Shown: positions 25,325 through 34,140, counted from the first letter of the stretch. The stretch is DNA of 64,000 bases from an uncultured Lachnospiraceae bacterium (GCA_910584685.1 CAJUAO010000009.1:1-64000), one strand, 5' to 3'. Notes: generated from the letters alone by a model not told the origin. A program made the numbers and translations.

Positions 25325-25909
25325 TCAGCTTTCAGGCGTTATTTCCTTTTCCCTTTCATTTAACTGATGCTCCTTTTCCCTCAACTGGCTGTCCCATGCT
25401 GCAAGCTCGTCTTCCTTCTCGTTATATTCCCTTTCCAGCCTTTCCCTATAATTCAGTATATTTGTATTTTCACTGTTATTTGTAATAATAATAACAAGTA
25501 TAAGGGCTATGACAATAAACACATTTAAAATTATAAGATTTGTAATTTTATTTTTGTACTTTTTTTCCTGCTCCTCAGGCATAAGATACAGCTTTTTATT
25601 CTTTTTGTCCTTAGACTTCCTGCTCTTTTTTTCGTCTGCTGCGGCAACAGGTATATTTCTTATACTGTCTGGCTCAATATCGGCTGCGTTATATAATATC
25701 TGCTGCAGCTCCCTTAAAAAACCATATCCTATAGGCGTCTTAAACAGCTCCTTATCTATAATCTTATCATACACAGATAACACACTCTGTGGATTTTTAA
25801 AATTTGTTCTTTTTCTTAGATACTCAATTCCCTCTATTTCATTTACTGCAATAGCTGCCTCCTCCTGGGTTTTAAAGGAATATCCGTCTACTACATATTT
25901 CTCACTCAC
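25325..25909 (-). CDS. Single-pass membrane protein with C-terminal coiled coil, unknown function
   Basis: 194 residues starting at GTG with AGGAGG 9 nt before. The N-terminal 105 residues are soluble ('FKTQEEAAIAVNEIEGIEYL' and a 'KTPIGYGFLRELQQ' helix). A Lys-rich stretch, one transmembrane helix at about 127-147 and a C-terminal heptad-rich helix ('RERLEREYNEKEDELAAWDS') follow. I know no named family for it. It sits 26 nt upstream of the response regulator gene and may belong to the same transcript. Confidence 0.65.
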   Translation of the reverse strand: MSEKYVVDGYSFKTQEEAAIAVNEIEGIEYLRKRTNFKNPQSVLSVYDKIIDKELFKTPIGYGFLRELQQILYNAADIEPDSIRNIPVAAADEKKSRKSKDKKNKKLYLMPEEQEKKYKNKITNLIILNVFIVIALILVIIITNNSENTNILNYRERLEREYNEKEDELAAWDSQLREKEHQLNEREKEITPES

Positions 25910-26004
25910 TTTAATGTGCCTCCTTGCTTTTTGTACTGTGTTTTTTCTCTTTATATAATATCAGATTTTATTATATATTTCCATTATTTCAATAAATTTT
26001 CACA

Positions 26005-27504
26005 TTAATGGGCCGGCGCAATTTTTACCTTATAAGGAGCCTGAGCGTCATTGATTTCCTTTTCATCCCACGGGTGGGCTGCATATTTATCTGCTGCGCC
26101 CAGTACAACCAAATATACCTCCGCCGCATTTTCGGGAATTTCAAAATCCACATGCATTTCGCGATTTTCCATGTCCGCCCTGTGCATATCTCCGTAAACC
26201 CTGCTTCCGTCCTCTAACAGCGCGACAAATCCAAATCTCCATGCCGGAGCAATTCCGGTTTTATTATATGTACCGGTTTTTCCTGCCGCCTTTTCTTTCT
26301 CCATATACGAGCCGTCGTCAGCAGGGCTTAAAGCCGCTCCCTCCTCAAGTCCCGCAAAATCAACAGATATTTTTCTATCGTCACCTGGAATATCAAGCTT
26401 TATTACATTAAATCCCGTAACCTCGGGACATGATGAATAAGCCACCTGTCTATAGCCGTCGTCAGTATCATACAATACTGTCCTGTACCTGTCACGCCAA
26501 TTTCCGGCATAATCACGAACGCCGTTTATATCAAAGGTCGCCATTTTAGCTCCATAATCGTATAGCACATCGTAGAGAGCCTGCACATCATTTTCAAGAT
26601 ATAGCCTTGCGTAGCATGAAAGGGCATCCTCAGGATAACGGCTCTCCTTCCATATCCTTGATACGGTATCGTTTCCATGTTTTTCTGTCAGGTAAAACAA
26701 AAGCCAGTAGCTTTGATATCTCATCCACTCGTTTTCAAACGCTCTGTTATAATTTTTAAACCATGTATCCATATGATAATCCGTAAAAATCTCTTTAGGA
26801 TATACCATAAGCGCCTGAAACTGCGCCGTCTGCTCCCAAAATCCGTTCCCGCCATTGCTTCCGGGATATCCGTATCTGAAGCCGCTTTGATAATTATCCT
26901 CCATTCCTGACGCAATATGATTGCAATAAATCATATATTGAAAGGTATGTCCGATTTCATGCGCTATTGTTGAGCCTACAGGATGACATGTTGAAGGATT
27001 AATCCACAACGCTCCCACCTTGTTGTCATATCCGGCTCCTGTAGCAAGCCATTCCTTCTGATATAGCAAATATATTTGTATTTTATAACCAACCGGCTCA
27101 AATCCCAGCGTTTCAACATTTGATGAATAAAATATCTCCGCCTTTTTAAGCAAATCATCAATATCAACTCTCATTTCCTCTGCAATTTCCGGTGAATTTG
27201 GATTATCGCCAAAGCCCTTTTCCCAGAACACAAGAAAATGCTCGCTCTCCGCAGACCTGCCCCAGCACCATTTAGATGAGGAAGCGTTAAGATTCATTCC
27301 GGCAAATTCATTTGGCTTGTAATATCCGTCCCGGGGCTTTACCTCTTTTGACGCCGGCTTGCTTTCAGTTTCCTTTGTATTCCATGTTTCCTCTGCTTCA
27401 CTGTCGTTTTCCTTTCCGGAATCCTCTTTTGAGCAGCCTATGGTAACTGTAAATAATAGTCCTGCCGCAATACAGGTGACAAGAAAAATGTTTAATTTAT
27501 GCAT
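26005..27504 (-). CDS. DUF6055-type secreted lipoprotein with a metallopeptidase-like HExxH motif
   Basis: 499 residues with a lipoprotein signal (lipobox VTIGC, Cys24) and an acidic linker. The domain from about 70 carries 'SEHFLVFWEKGFGDNP' and a zinc-peptidase-like 'TIAHEIGHTFQYMIYC' (HEIGH) at about 185. The region around 'NGGNGFWEQTAQFQALM' could supply a further ligand. The C-terminal 170 residues look like beta-sandwich modules. The combination matches DUF6055 proteins of gut Firmicutes as I recall them. Proteolytic activity is inferred only from the motif. It starts downstream of the tmRNA terminator. Confidence 0.72.
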   Translation of the reverse strand: MHKLNIFLVTCIAAGLLFTVTIGCSKEDSGKENDSEAEETWNTKETESKPASKEVKPRDGYYKPNEFAGMNLNASSSKWCWGRSAESEHFLVFWEKGFGDNPNSPEIAEEMRVDIDDLLKKAEIFYSSNVETLGFEPVGYKIQIYLLYQKEWLATGAGYDNKVGALWINPSTCHPVGSTIAHEIGHTFQYMIYCNHIASGMEDNYQSGFRYGYPGSNGGNGFWEQTAQFQALMVYPKEIFTDYHMDTWFKNYNRAFENEWMRYQSYWLLFYLTEKHGNDTVSRIWKESRYPEDALSCYARLYLENDVQALYDVLYDYGAKMATFDINGVRDYAGNWRDRYRTVLYDTDDGYRQVAYSSCPEVTGFNVIKLDIPGDDRKISVDFAGLEEGAALSPADDGSYMEKEKAAGKTGTYNKTGIAPAWRFGFVALLEDGSRVYGDMHRADMENREMHVDFEIPENAAEVYLVVLGAADKYAAHPWDEKEINDAQAPYKVKIAPAH

Positions 27505-27536
27505 ATGCTTCCTCTCTGAAATTTCTTATAGAATTA

Positions 27537-27575
27537 TAGTAAAAGCAACAAGCTTCGTTTTGTCAAAGCTTGTTG
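27537..27575 (-). terminator. Intrinsic terminator of tmRNA
   Basis: Minus-strand stem GCAACAAGCTT/AAGCTTGTTGC (27565-27575 with 27545-27555), followed by TTTT, directly beyond the tmRNA 3' end. Confidence 0.8.
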
Positions 27576-27583
27576 CCTTACGA

Positions 27584-27919
27584 TGGAGCTGACGGGATTT
27601 GAACCCGTGTCCAAAAATCAATTCCCTGTTCTTCTACTACCATAGCCTCTTATTTATCATTCCCTCTATCAGACGGAAACAGGCATCCTTCTGACTTAAG
27701 TAGCTTCATAATACGCCCACAGTCTCAAAGCTTTGACTGCGTCGTTTCCTACAAGGTCGATACCCTAACTGTAACTGTAGGTGGAAACAGCAGGATAGCT
27801 GCAACTAGGCAGCGATTGCTAAATTGTCTTCAGCGTTTATATTTATTTTTGCCATTTAACGCATTGCGTGCGGGTAGCTTCACCAGCTGCATGATTCCTG
27901 TCGAAACCAGTACAACCCC
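27584..27919 (-). ncRNA. ssrA: tmRNA
   Basis: The 5' end begins GGGGTTGTACTGGTTTCGACAG, starting at 27919. The 3' end carries the T arm (GGACACGGGTT..., loop TTCAAAT) and ends in an encoded CCA at 27584-27586, giving 336 nt. The tag reading frame starts at the resume codon GCA and encodes about AKINI-NAEDNLAIAA followed by TAG, on the minus strand around 27810-27855. The tag ends in the protease-recognised AIAA. tmRNA with SmpB rescues stalled ribosomes. smpB and rnr lie just upstream on the same strand. Confidence 0.95.
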
Positions 27920-27939
27920 TAATTTTATATTGCTTTAAT

Positions 27940-27968
27940 ATTTTACATTATACCCAATATATTGTCAA
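27940..27968 (-). promoter_or_regulatory. Promoter of ssrA
   Basis: Minus strand: consensus TTGACA at 27963-27968, 17-nt spacer, TAAAAT at 27940-27945, about 20 nt before the mature 5' end. This leaves a short leader for RNase P to remove. Confidence 0.65.
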
Positions 27969-28007
27969 CAGTTAATATACCATGGTTATAGCTGCTGTTC
28001 ACAGCTT

Positions 28008-28985
28008 TTATTCCTTTGTACAATATCTTATGTAGCTTGTAAATTTCAAATTAACGCCAAGAGACCTTGCTAAATCTGCAATGGTACTGTCGTCATCATC
28101 AGTATACCAGCATCCTCCAATAATACTGTCAATTTTTGAAAATCCGGCAAGAACAGTGTCCTCGTATAAATCCTCAAACACGTCAGGACGCTTTTTGAGT
28201 AATTCATTTTGAATGTCAGCCGGAAGCCTTGCTAAAGTATCCTTGTTTACAAAACCTGTTGACGTAACAAGCATTCCTCCGGGCTTTAACACCCGGTAAG
28301 CCTCCCTTAAGGCTAATGACCTGCTGCCCCTTTCACAATTTCCAATTCCTCCACCATCCGATATAACATCAATGGTATTATCTCTAAAAGGCATTCTGCA
28401 AAAATCAAAAGCAGTATAAAAAATATTTGGAAAATCAAGCGTCTTATCAAGATAAGCCTTCCACTCACGAACAACCGTAGGCGAAATATCGCTTATTATT
28501 ATATTGGCATTAGGATTTGCCTTTAAAACATAGGGCATAAAGCCTCCGCCCGGTCCTGCCCCGATTTCAACTGCTATTCCACCCATTGACGCAATTCTTT
28601 TGCCGGCTTCATCCATTAAGGGAGCTTTATTTTGCGCATTTTCCCAATTTTTCTTTATAAAGCTTCCTTTTTTAATTTCTCTTGCCCATTGAACATTATC
28701 AGTACTTTCTGATTCCGGAACAAAATACCCTATACCGTCCTTATCTGATTTTTTTCCTGTAAGCTCATGGATAATATCCTTTTCCTCAAGCATTTCATTA
28801 ATAGAAACATGGTAAAGATGAGATAGCTCCAATAATAAATCAATATCAGGGATTGCCGTTCCGCATTCCCATTTTGAAACGGCCTGTGAAGTAACCCCAA
28901 GCCTTTGCGCCAACTGCGCCTGTGAAAATCCTATATTATTTCTTAGAACTGCTATTCGCTTTCCAAAATGAATTTTATTTATCAT
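28008..28985 (-). CDS. XRE-type regulator fused to SAM-dependent methyltransferase
   Basis: 325 residues. The N-terminal helix-turn-helix (about 7-62) reads 'GFSQAQLAQRLGVTSQAVSKWE' in outline, a Cro/CI fold. From about 100 there is a class I methyltransferase domain with motif I 'VEIGAGPGGGF' (139-149), motif II 'IIISDIS', motif IV region 'VISDGGGIGN' and post-motif 'REAYRVLKPGGMLVTST'. DNA-binding plus methyltransferase fusions of this type are known in Clostridia, but the methyl acceptor is not. The gene lies between smpB and ssrA with its own AGGAGG. Confidence 0.82.
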   Translation of the reverse strand: MINKIHFGKRIAVLRNNIGFSQAQLAQRLGVTSQAVSKWECGTAIPDIDLLLELSHLYHVSINEMLEEKDIIHELTGKKSDKDGIGYFVPESESTDNVQWAREIKKGSFIKKNWENAQNKAPLMDEAGKRIASMGGIAVEIGAGPGGGFMPYVLKANPNANIIISDISPTVVREWKAYLDKTLDFPNIFYTAFDFCRMPFRDNTIDVISDGGGIGNCERGSRSLALREAYRVLKPGGMLVTSTGFVNKDTLARLPADIQNELLKKRPDVFEDLYEDTVLAGFSKIDSIIGGCWYTDDDDSTIADLARSLGVNLKFTSYIRYCTKE

Positions 28986-29093
28986 GCCCTGTCCCTCCTA
29001 TTTATACTTATTATATGATACTCTTAAAATTTTTTAAACCGACGGACAGTTGCATAAATTAAGATAAATACAACCCTAGGTTGAATTTTAATA

Positions 29094-29561
29094 TTAATAA
29101 AGATTTTTCACCTTAAAATCCTTCTCGGCCTCGCGCCTCTGGTCTTTTTTAGCTATATCGGCTCTCTTATCGTAAAGCTTTTTGCCCTTTGCAAGTCCAA
29201 TCTGCACCTTTACAAGGCTTCCCTTAAAATACACCTCAAGAGGCACAAGTGTATATCCCTTTACCGCCATCTGTCCTGTCAGCTTGTTTATCTCGCTTTT
29301 GTGAAGCAAAAGCTTCTTTGGTCTTAAAGGCTCCTTGTTAAATATATTTCCCTTCTCATAAAGACTTATATGCATTCCGTATATCCACGCCTCGCCGTTT
29401 TCTATTCTTATAAACGCCTCCTTAACGCTGCATTTCCCCATGCGGACGGATTTCACCTCCGTGCCGCAAAGAACAACGCCTGCCTCATAGGTATCCTCTA
29501 TAAAATAATCAAATCTCGCCTTTTTATTATTTGCAATAAGCTTTCTTGTTTCCTTTGCCAT
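29094..29561 (-). CDS. smpB: SsrA-binding protein
   Basis: 155 residues, the standard SmpB length. It binds the tRNA-like domain of tmRNA and brings it to stalled ribosomes. Signature regions are 'NKKARFDYFIEDTYEAGVVL', 'GTEVKSVR', and the basic C-terminal tail 'KGKKLYDKRADIAKKDQRRE', which enters the mRNA channel. It lies 20 nt after rnr. Confidence 0.97.
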   Translation of the reverse strand: MAKETRKLIANNKKARFDYFIEDTYEAGVVLCGTEVKSVRMGKCSVKEAFIRIENGEAWIYGMHISLYEKGNIFNKEPLRPKKLLLHKSEINKLTGQMAVKGYTLVPLEVYFKGSLVKVQIGLAKGKKLYDKRADIAKKDQRREAEKDFKVKNLY

Positions 29562-29581
29562 AATATTCTCACTTTCTGCAT

Positions 29582-31867
29582 TTATTCTTCATTATATTCC
29601 AATGCAAGTTCAAAATCAATGGTTCTTGACTGGATATCTGCCTTTACCACCTGTACCGTCACCTTTTCCCCAAGCTTATATACATTACCGCTGTCCTGTC
29701 CCACCATCTCATAGCGCTCGTCATCATAATAGTAATAATCGTCATAAAGAGAGGTAACATGTATCATACCCTCAACGGTATTTGGAAGCTCAACGTATAA
29801 GCCGTAGGCTGTAATGCCGGAAATAACGCCCTCATATATATTTCCTATACGTTTGCTCATATATTGTACCTTTTTAAGTTTTTCCGTTTCCCTTTCGGCG
29901 TCGTCTGCCCGCCTTTCCGCCACGCTTGCGCCGTCAGCTACCTGGGGAAGTATATTATTATAGTGGCTTATTCTTTTTCCGGAAAGTCCTCCGTGAAGAT
30001 TTTCCTTAATAATCCTGTGTATCTGCAGGTCGGGATAACGTCTTATGGGTGAGGTAAAATGACAGTAATATTTTGTTGCAAGTCCGAAATGTCCTCCCGC
30101 CGTTGTCGTGTATTTTGCCTGCTTCATTGAACGAAGTGTAAGCCTGCTTATAAGCGCCTCCTGTGGAGAGCCCTCTATTCTCCTTAAAAGCTTTTGTATC
30201 TCCTTTGGGTGGACTCCGTCAACCCCTGAGCCTGTTTTTATGCCATAGCCAAAATTATTTATAAAAAGGCTCAGCTTCATCATCTTTTCAGGCTCGGGAT
30301 TCTCATGGCTTCTATATACAAAGGGAAGCTCCTGCCAAAAGAAATCCTCTGCCACAGTTTCATTTGCTATAAGCATAAAATCCTCGATTATTCTTGTTGC
30401 CTGATTTCTTTCATATGGTCTTATATCTGTAGGAACACCCTTATCATCAAGATATATTTTACTCTCGGGAAAATCAAAGTCAATAGAGCCTCTCTGGGTA
30501 CGTTTTTCCCTTAGAATATCTGCCAGCTCCTTCATAGATACAAAAAGCCCTGCAAAATCTCTGTACTCCTCATATGCTTCCAAGTCAAGCTTCCTTTTTT
30601 CTGTCAAATCATCCGTACTCTTATCAGAAGCTGCAGCAATATTATTTGATTCAATATTTTTCTGATTATTGTCCGCTTTATTTTCCTGTCCGCCTGCTTT
30701 TATATATGATACTGCGTCAAGTATCCTCTGAACATTTGTATAGGACATTCTTCTGTCAACCCTTATTACGGTTTCCGCTATTTTGTGTCCCACTACCCTT
30801 CCTGCACTGTCTATCTCCATAATACAGCTAAGAGCCAGCCTGTCGCAGCCTTCATTTAAGGAGCATATTCCGTTTGAAAGCTTATGGGGAAGCATGGGTA
30901 TAACCCTATCTACAAGATACACGCTTGTTCCCCTCTTTAGGGCTTCCAAATCAAGAGGGCTTCCCTCCGTTACATAATTGCTTACATCAGCTATATGAAC
31001 TCCAAGCTTATATAAGTCCCCCTCCTTTGACAGCGTTATTGCGTCGTCTAAATCCTTCGCATCCTCACCGTCAATAGTTACTGTTATTAATTCTCTTAAA
31101 TCCAGCCTTCCGCTAAGCTCTCTTTCGTCAACCCTGTCACTGGTATCCTCTGCCTGCTTCATAGCCTCCGAAGGATACTCCACAGGTATCTCATACGCGC
31201 GGACAATACTGAGTATATCCGTTCCCGGGTCATTTATATGTCCTATGATTTCCTTTATTTTTCCCTCAGGATTTCTTCCCTTTGCGCCGTAATCAGTAAG
31301 CCTTACAACTACCTTATGTCCCGTAACCGCGCCCTTTGAAAATTCCTTGGGAATAAATATATCCTTGTCAAATCTTAAATTATCCGCCACCACAAAACCA
31401 AAATTTTTACTTTTCTGGTAAGTCCCTATAACCTCCTTAATTCCTCTGGAAATAATTTTTATTACCTCTCCCTCTTTTTTTCTCCCTTCACCTGTCTGCT
31501 TGTACGGCTTTATCATAACCTCAACTATATCCTTATGAAACGCTCCGTGGGTCATGCTTTCCGGTATAAATATATCCTCCTCAAGCCCCTCTGCGCTGAC
31601 AAAGCCAAAGCCTCTTTTATTGCCTGTAAATTCTCCTATAACAATATTTTCATCTGTGGCTCTGTACTTATCATATTTTCCCTTCTTTGAAAGAAATACC
31701 TTCCCCTCTTTTACAAGCTCGTCAAGCACGTACGCCAGCTCGTCCCTGTCGCTCTTAGGAACATTTAATAAAATAGCCAGCTCCTTTAGCTTCATAGGCT
31801 TATATTCCCTGCTGCCTATAACATCAAGAAGTATCCGCTTTCTTTCTTCAAACAATTCCTTATTCAT
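29582..31867 (-). CDS. rnr: Ribonuclease R
   Basis: 761 residues from the ATG at 31867, preceded by GGAGGTGAGGT. The longer open frame to 31957 runs into a dispersed repeat and is rejected. Order: N-terminal winged helix (about 1-60), two cold-shock domains (about 70-225), RNB catalytic domain (about 240-610) with 'TIDGEDAKDLDDAITL' carrying the metal-binding Asp residues, and a C-terminal S1 domain ('GNIYEGVISGITAYGLYVEL'). RNase R degrades structured RNA 3'-5' and acts with tmRNA-SmpB on defective mRNAs. A long poly-Asn/Asp linker ('NKADNNQKNIESNNIAAASD') inside the RNB region is unusual. Confidence 0.95.
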   Translation of the reverse strand: MNKELFEERKRILLDVIGSREYKPMKLKELAILLNVPKSDRDELAYVLDELVKEGKVFLSKKGKYDKYRATDENIVIGEFTGNKRGFGFVSAEGLEEDIFIPESMTHGAFHKDIVEVMIKPYKQTGEGRKKEGEVIKIISRGIKEVIGTYQKSKNFGFVVADNLRFDKDIFIPKEFSKGAVTGHKVVVRLTDYGAKGRNPEGKIKEIIGHINDPGTDILSIVRAYEIPVEYPSEAMKQAEDTSDRVDERELSGRLDLRELITVTIDGEDAKDLDDAITLSKEGDLYKLGVHIADVSNYVTEGSPLDLEALKRGTSVYLVDRVIPMLPHKLSNGICSLNEGCDRLALSCIMEIDSAGRVVGHKIAETVIRVDRRMSYTNVQRILDAVSYIKAGGQENKADNNQKNIESNNIAAASDKSTDDLTEKRKLDLEAYEEYRDFAGLFVSMKELADILREKRTQRGSIDFDFPESKIYLDDKGVPTDIRPYERNQATRIIEDFMLIANETVAEDFFWQELPFVYRSHENPEPEKMMKLSLFINNFGYGIKTGSGVDGVHPKEIQKLLRRIEGSPQEALISRLTLRSMKQAKYTTTAGGHFGLATKYYCHFTSPIRRYPDLQIHRIIKENLHGGLSGKRISHYNNILPQVADGASVAERRADDAERETEKLKKVQYMSKRIGNIYEGVISGITAYGLYVELPNTVEGMIHVTSLYDDYYYYDDERYEMVGQDSGNVYKLGEKVTVQVVKADIQSRTIDFELALEYNEE

Positions 31868-31910
31868 TTTTACCTCACCTCCGTTTACACAAAATGCGCC
31901 CCCGTGCATT

Positions 31911-32023
31911 AAAAAAGTGTCGAGAGTTTTAACTCTTTGTGAAGCCGACACTTGCAAGTTCGGAAAGTCTAAAAAACAGACTTAGCCAAACTTGTAGCTT
32001 GCATGACAAAATTTCCTATTATT
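31911..32023 (-). repeat. Two-hairpin dispersed repeat, copy B with nested helices (family 2)
   Basis: Minus-strand unit following the secG terminator. Both family helices are present: GTGTCG/CGACAC (31917-31922 with 31946-31951) and AAGTTCGG/CCAAACTT (31956-31963 with 31986-31993). Each encloses an extra internal hairpin, AGAGTT/AACTCT (31923-31936) and AAGTCT/AGACTT (31965-31970 with 31978-31983). The AATAGGAAATT box precedes them, as in the other copies. Confidence 0.82.
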
Positions 32024-32056
32024 TAAAAAATCCTCCTGCTTTTAAACAGGAGGATT
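32024..32056 (-). terminator. Intrinsic terminator of secG
   Basis: Perfect 10-bp minus-strand stem (32047-32056 with 32029-32038) and an 8-nt loop, followed by six T, directly after the secG stop. Confidence 0.9.
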
Positions 32057-32062
32057 AATATT

Positions 32063-32299
32063 TTAGTTCTTATTTATCATATTTAATACTATAGCCAAAA
32101 CAAAAAATACTATAACAAGAATTCTTGTAATCTTCACCAGCTTTCCTTCCAGCGAACGGCCCTTGTTTTTACCCCAGTATGTATCAGCCATACCGTTTAT
32201 TGAGCCTGTAAGTCCGGCTGATTTTCCCTCCTGCATAAGCACAAGAACAACAAGCGCCAATGACACAATAACAAATAATATAGTCAAAAATGTATGCAT
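32063..32299 (-). CDS. secG: Preprotein translocase subunit SecG
   Basis: 78 residues with two transmembrane helices (about 3-23 and 53-75) and the conserved cytoplasmic loop 'VLMQEGKSAGLTGSINGMAD'. SecG assists SecYE and SecA in protein export. AGGAGG precedes the ATG. A possible promoter (TTGAAA, 16 nt, TATATT) lies about 60 nt upstream. secG followed by rnr and smpB is a conserved Firmicute arrangement. Confidence 0.93.
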   Translation of the reverse strand: MHTFLTILFVIVSLALVVLVLMQEGKSAGLTGSINGMADTYWGKNKGRSLEGKLVKITRILVIVFFVLAIVLNMINKN

Positions 32300-32442
32300 T
32301 TATTACACCTCCTAATGTATAAAAAATAATAAAGCCAATGGTCATTAAATATATCATTATCACACACTTTTTCAATACTAACATATTATACCATTAAAAG
32401 CAAGTAAAAATACAATTATTTTTATGGTTTCCAACTTTCATT

Positions 32443-32470
32443 AACATTTTCTCCTTTGTAACATAAAATA
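32443..32470 (+). promoter_or_regulatory. Possible sigma-K promoter of spoVFA
   Basis: CATAAAATA at 32462-32470 fits the sigma-K -10 consensus CATAnnnTA, with AACA 15 nt upstream at 32443-32446. In Bacillus, spoVF is transcribed by sigma-K in the mother cell. The match is by eye. Confidence 0.45.
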
Positions 32471-32531
32471 TTTAAAAGAATAGCCGTGAGGTTTTGTTTT
32501 TCAAAATCTCTATTAAATATGGAGGATTAAT

Positions 32532-33389
32532 ATGAAAAAGTCAAAATTCTTGATAATCGGCGGGGATTTAAGACAGAGCTACTGCGCCTCTTTTCTTAGG
32601 GATTCAGGTCATGAGGTAAGCTGCTTTCTTGTTCCCGGCTATCATACTCCAACCATATCCATTGATGTATTAAAAAAATATATTAGCAATGCAAAATACA
32701 TTCTTTGTCCCATTCCATTTTCAAGGGATAAAATAAACATATCCACATACGGTGAATATGCCGATACTAAACTTTCAGCGGAGCTTCTTTTATCTTTAAT
32801 AAACGAAAAACAGACGCTTATAAGCGGAGCAATACACAGGGATGCAGCGGATATTCTGACAAAAAGGGATATTCCCTATTATGACTTAATGACCTTTAAC
32901 AGCTTTAAGGAAGCAAACAGCAGACTTACTGCCGAAGGACTTATAAAGGATATTATTGAAATATGTCCTTTTTCCATACCTGAAAGCAATATTCTTCTTA
33001 CCGGCTATGGAAGCTGCGGAAAATATATTGCCTCTGTTTTAAGTCTTCTTGGCGCCCACATTACCATATACAACAGAAATAAGTCCTATGACTGCGTGGC
33101 CAAAATGTCCGGCTTTACCACCATGACTTCCCTTCCTCCCAATGATGAATTAAAAAAGTTTAATTTAATTATAAATACCATACCTTCTGTCATCTTTACT
33201 CCGGCGCACTTAGAGCACATTCATCCTAAGGCATGCCTTTTAGATATAGCCGGAAGCCCGGGAGGCTTTCAGACAGATATTGTAAAAAAGAATAATTTTA
33301 CCTTCAGAGTATGCCCGGGAATACCGGGAAAAACCTCACCTATGACGGCTGCCCGTATCATTTGTCATATAATAAATGAAGAAATATAA
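32532..33389 (+). CDS. spoVFA: Dipicolinate synthase subunit A
   Basis: 285 residues. With SpoVFB it converts dihydrodipicolinate to dipicolinic acid, the spore-core solute that supports heat resistance. The N-terminal 'KSKFLIIGGDLRQSYCASFL' and the Rossmann loop 'ILLTGYGSCGKYIASVLSLL' (about 155-175) are characteristic. GGAGG lies 6 nt before the ATG. spoVFB follows after 12 nt. It is one of the few plus-strand genes here and is divergent from secG. Confidence 0.92.
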   Translation: MKKSKFLIIGGDLRQSYCASFLRDSGHEVSCFLVPGYHTPTISIDVLKKYISNAKYILCPIPFSRDKINISTYGEYADTKLSAELLLSLINEKQTLISGAIHRDAADILTKRDIPYYDLMTFNSFKEANSRLTAEGLIKDIIEICPFSIPESNILLTGYGSCGKYIASVLSLLGAHITIYNRNKSYDCVAKMSGFTTMTSLPPNDELKKFNLIINTIPSVIFTPAHLEHIHPKACLLDIAGSPGGFQTDIVKKNNFTFRVCPGIPGKTSPMTAARIICHIINEEI

Positions 33390-33401
33390 AGGAGTATAAC
33401 C

Positions 33402-34001
33402 ATGAAACCGGATTTTTCCAATATAAAAATAGGCATAGGCATGACCGGCTCATACTGCACCTACGAAAGCATATTTAAGGCTATCATTAACCTGAAGGAA
33501 TGCGGCGCAGACCTTTTAACTGTTTTTTCCGAAAAAGCAGCCTCCACCGACAGCCGCTTTGGCGCCTGCTCGGATTTTTTAAACAAGGCAAAGGAAATCA
33601 CCGGAAAACAGCCTATAACCACTATTCCTGCCGCTGAGCCTATCGGCCCGAAATCACTTGTAGATATTCTTATAATAGCTCCCTGCACAGGAAACACCCT
33701 TTCAAAGCTGGCAAACGGCATTTCCGATACGCCTGTCCTTATGGCCGCAAAATCACATCTTAGAAACAACAAGCCCCTTGTTATATTCTTATCTACAAAT
33801 GACGCCTTGGGAATGAATCTAAAAAATATAGGAATACTTCTTAATACAAAAAATATTTATTTTGTTCCTTTCGGACAGGATAACTATGAGAAAAAACCAA
33901 ACTCTATGATTGCGTATACAGACCTTATTCCCGATACCATAGTTGAAGCGCTGAACTACAGGCAGATACAGCCTGTTATTGTAAGCCCTCACACTGAATA
34001 A
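33402..34001 (+). CDS. spoVFB: Dipicolinate synthase subunit B
   Basis: 199 residues with a flavoprotein-like fold. It opens with 'IKIGIGMTGSYCTYESIFKAI' and carries 'ITTIPAAEPIGPKSLVDILIIAPCTGNTLSKLANGI', matching SpoVFB. It works as the partner of SpoVFA. AAGGAG lies 7 nt before the ATG. The stop codon lies in a short inverted repeat (34000-34008 with 34026-34034). Confidence 0.92.
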   Translation: MKPDFSNIKIGIGMTGSYCTYESIFKAIINLKECGADLLTVFSEKAASTDSRFGACSDFLNKAKEITGKQPITTIPAAEPIGPKSLVDILIIAPCTGNTLSKLANGISDTPVLMAAKSHLRNNKPLVIFLSTNDALGMNLKNIGILLNTKNIYFVPFGQDNYEKKPNSMIAYTDLIPDTIVEALNYRQIQPVIVSPHTE

Positions 34002-34102
34002 GCTTAAATCACCGGCAATATCTTTTTTAAGCTTCAGCAGGGATATTAGTGTGAAAATTTTTCACACACTGGGCTTATGTCTGGGTGCACTTGTCATAAG
34101 CC
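34000..34102 (+). other. Three consecutive hairpins between spoVFB and asnB
   Basis: AAGCTTAAA/TTTAAGCTT (34000-34034), a palindrome AGTGTGAAAA/TTTTTCACA (34048-34069), and GGCTTATG/CATAAGCC (34072-34079 with 34095-34102). None is followed by a T-run, so they are not typical terminators. The middle one resembles the ends of the repeat at 60190-60277. They form most of the asnB leader, and I match them to no riboswitch. Confidence 0.5.
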
Positions 34103-34140
34103 GGGTATATGGATAAATGTGCACAGAAATGAGGTTTAAT

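Noticed and set aside
31868..31957. 30-residue N-terminal extension of ribonuclease R
   Set aside because: The extension is translated repeat sequence. The ATG at 31867 has GGAGGTGAGGT in place and matches the usual RNase R start.
34002..34140. Riboswitch or T-box upstream of asnB
   Set aside because: The three hairpins lack the T-box sequence, an anti-terminator arrangement or a T-run, and match no riboswitch I recognise.
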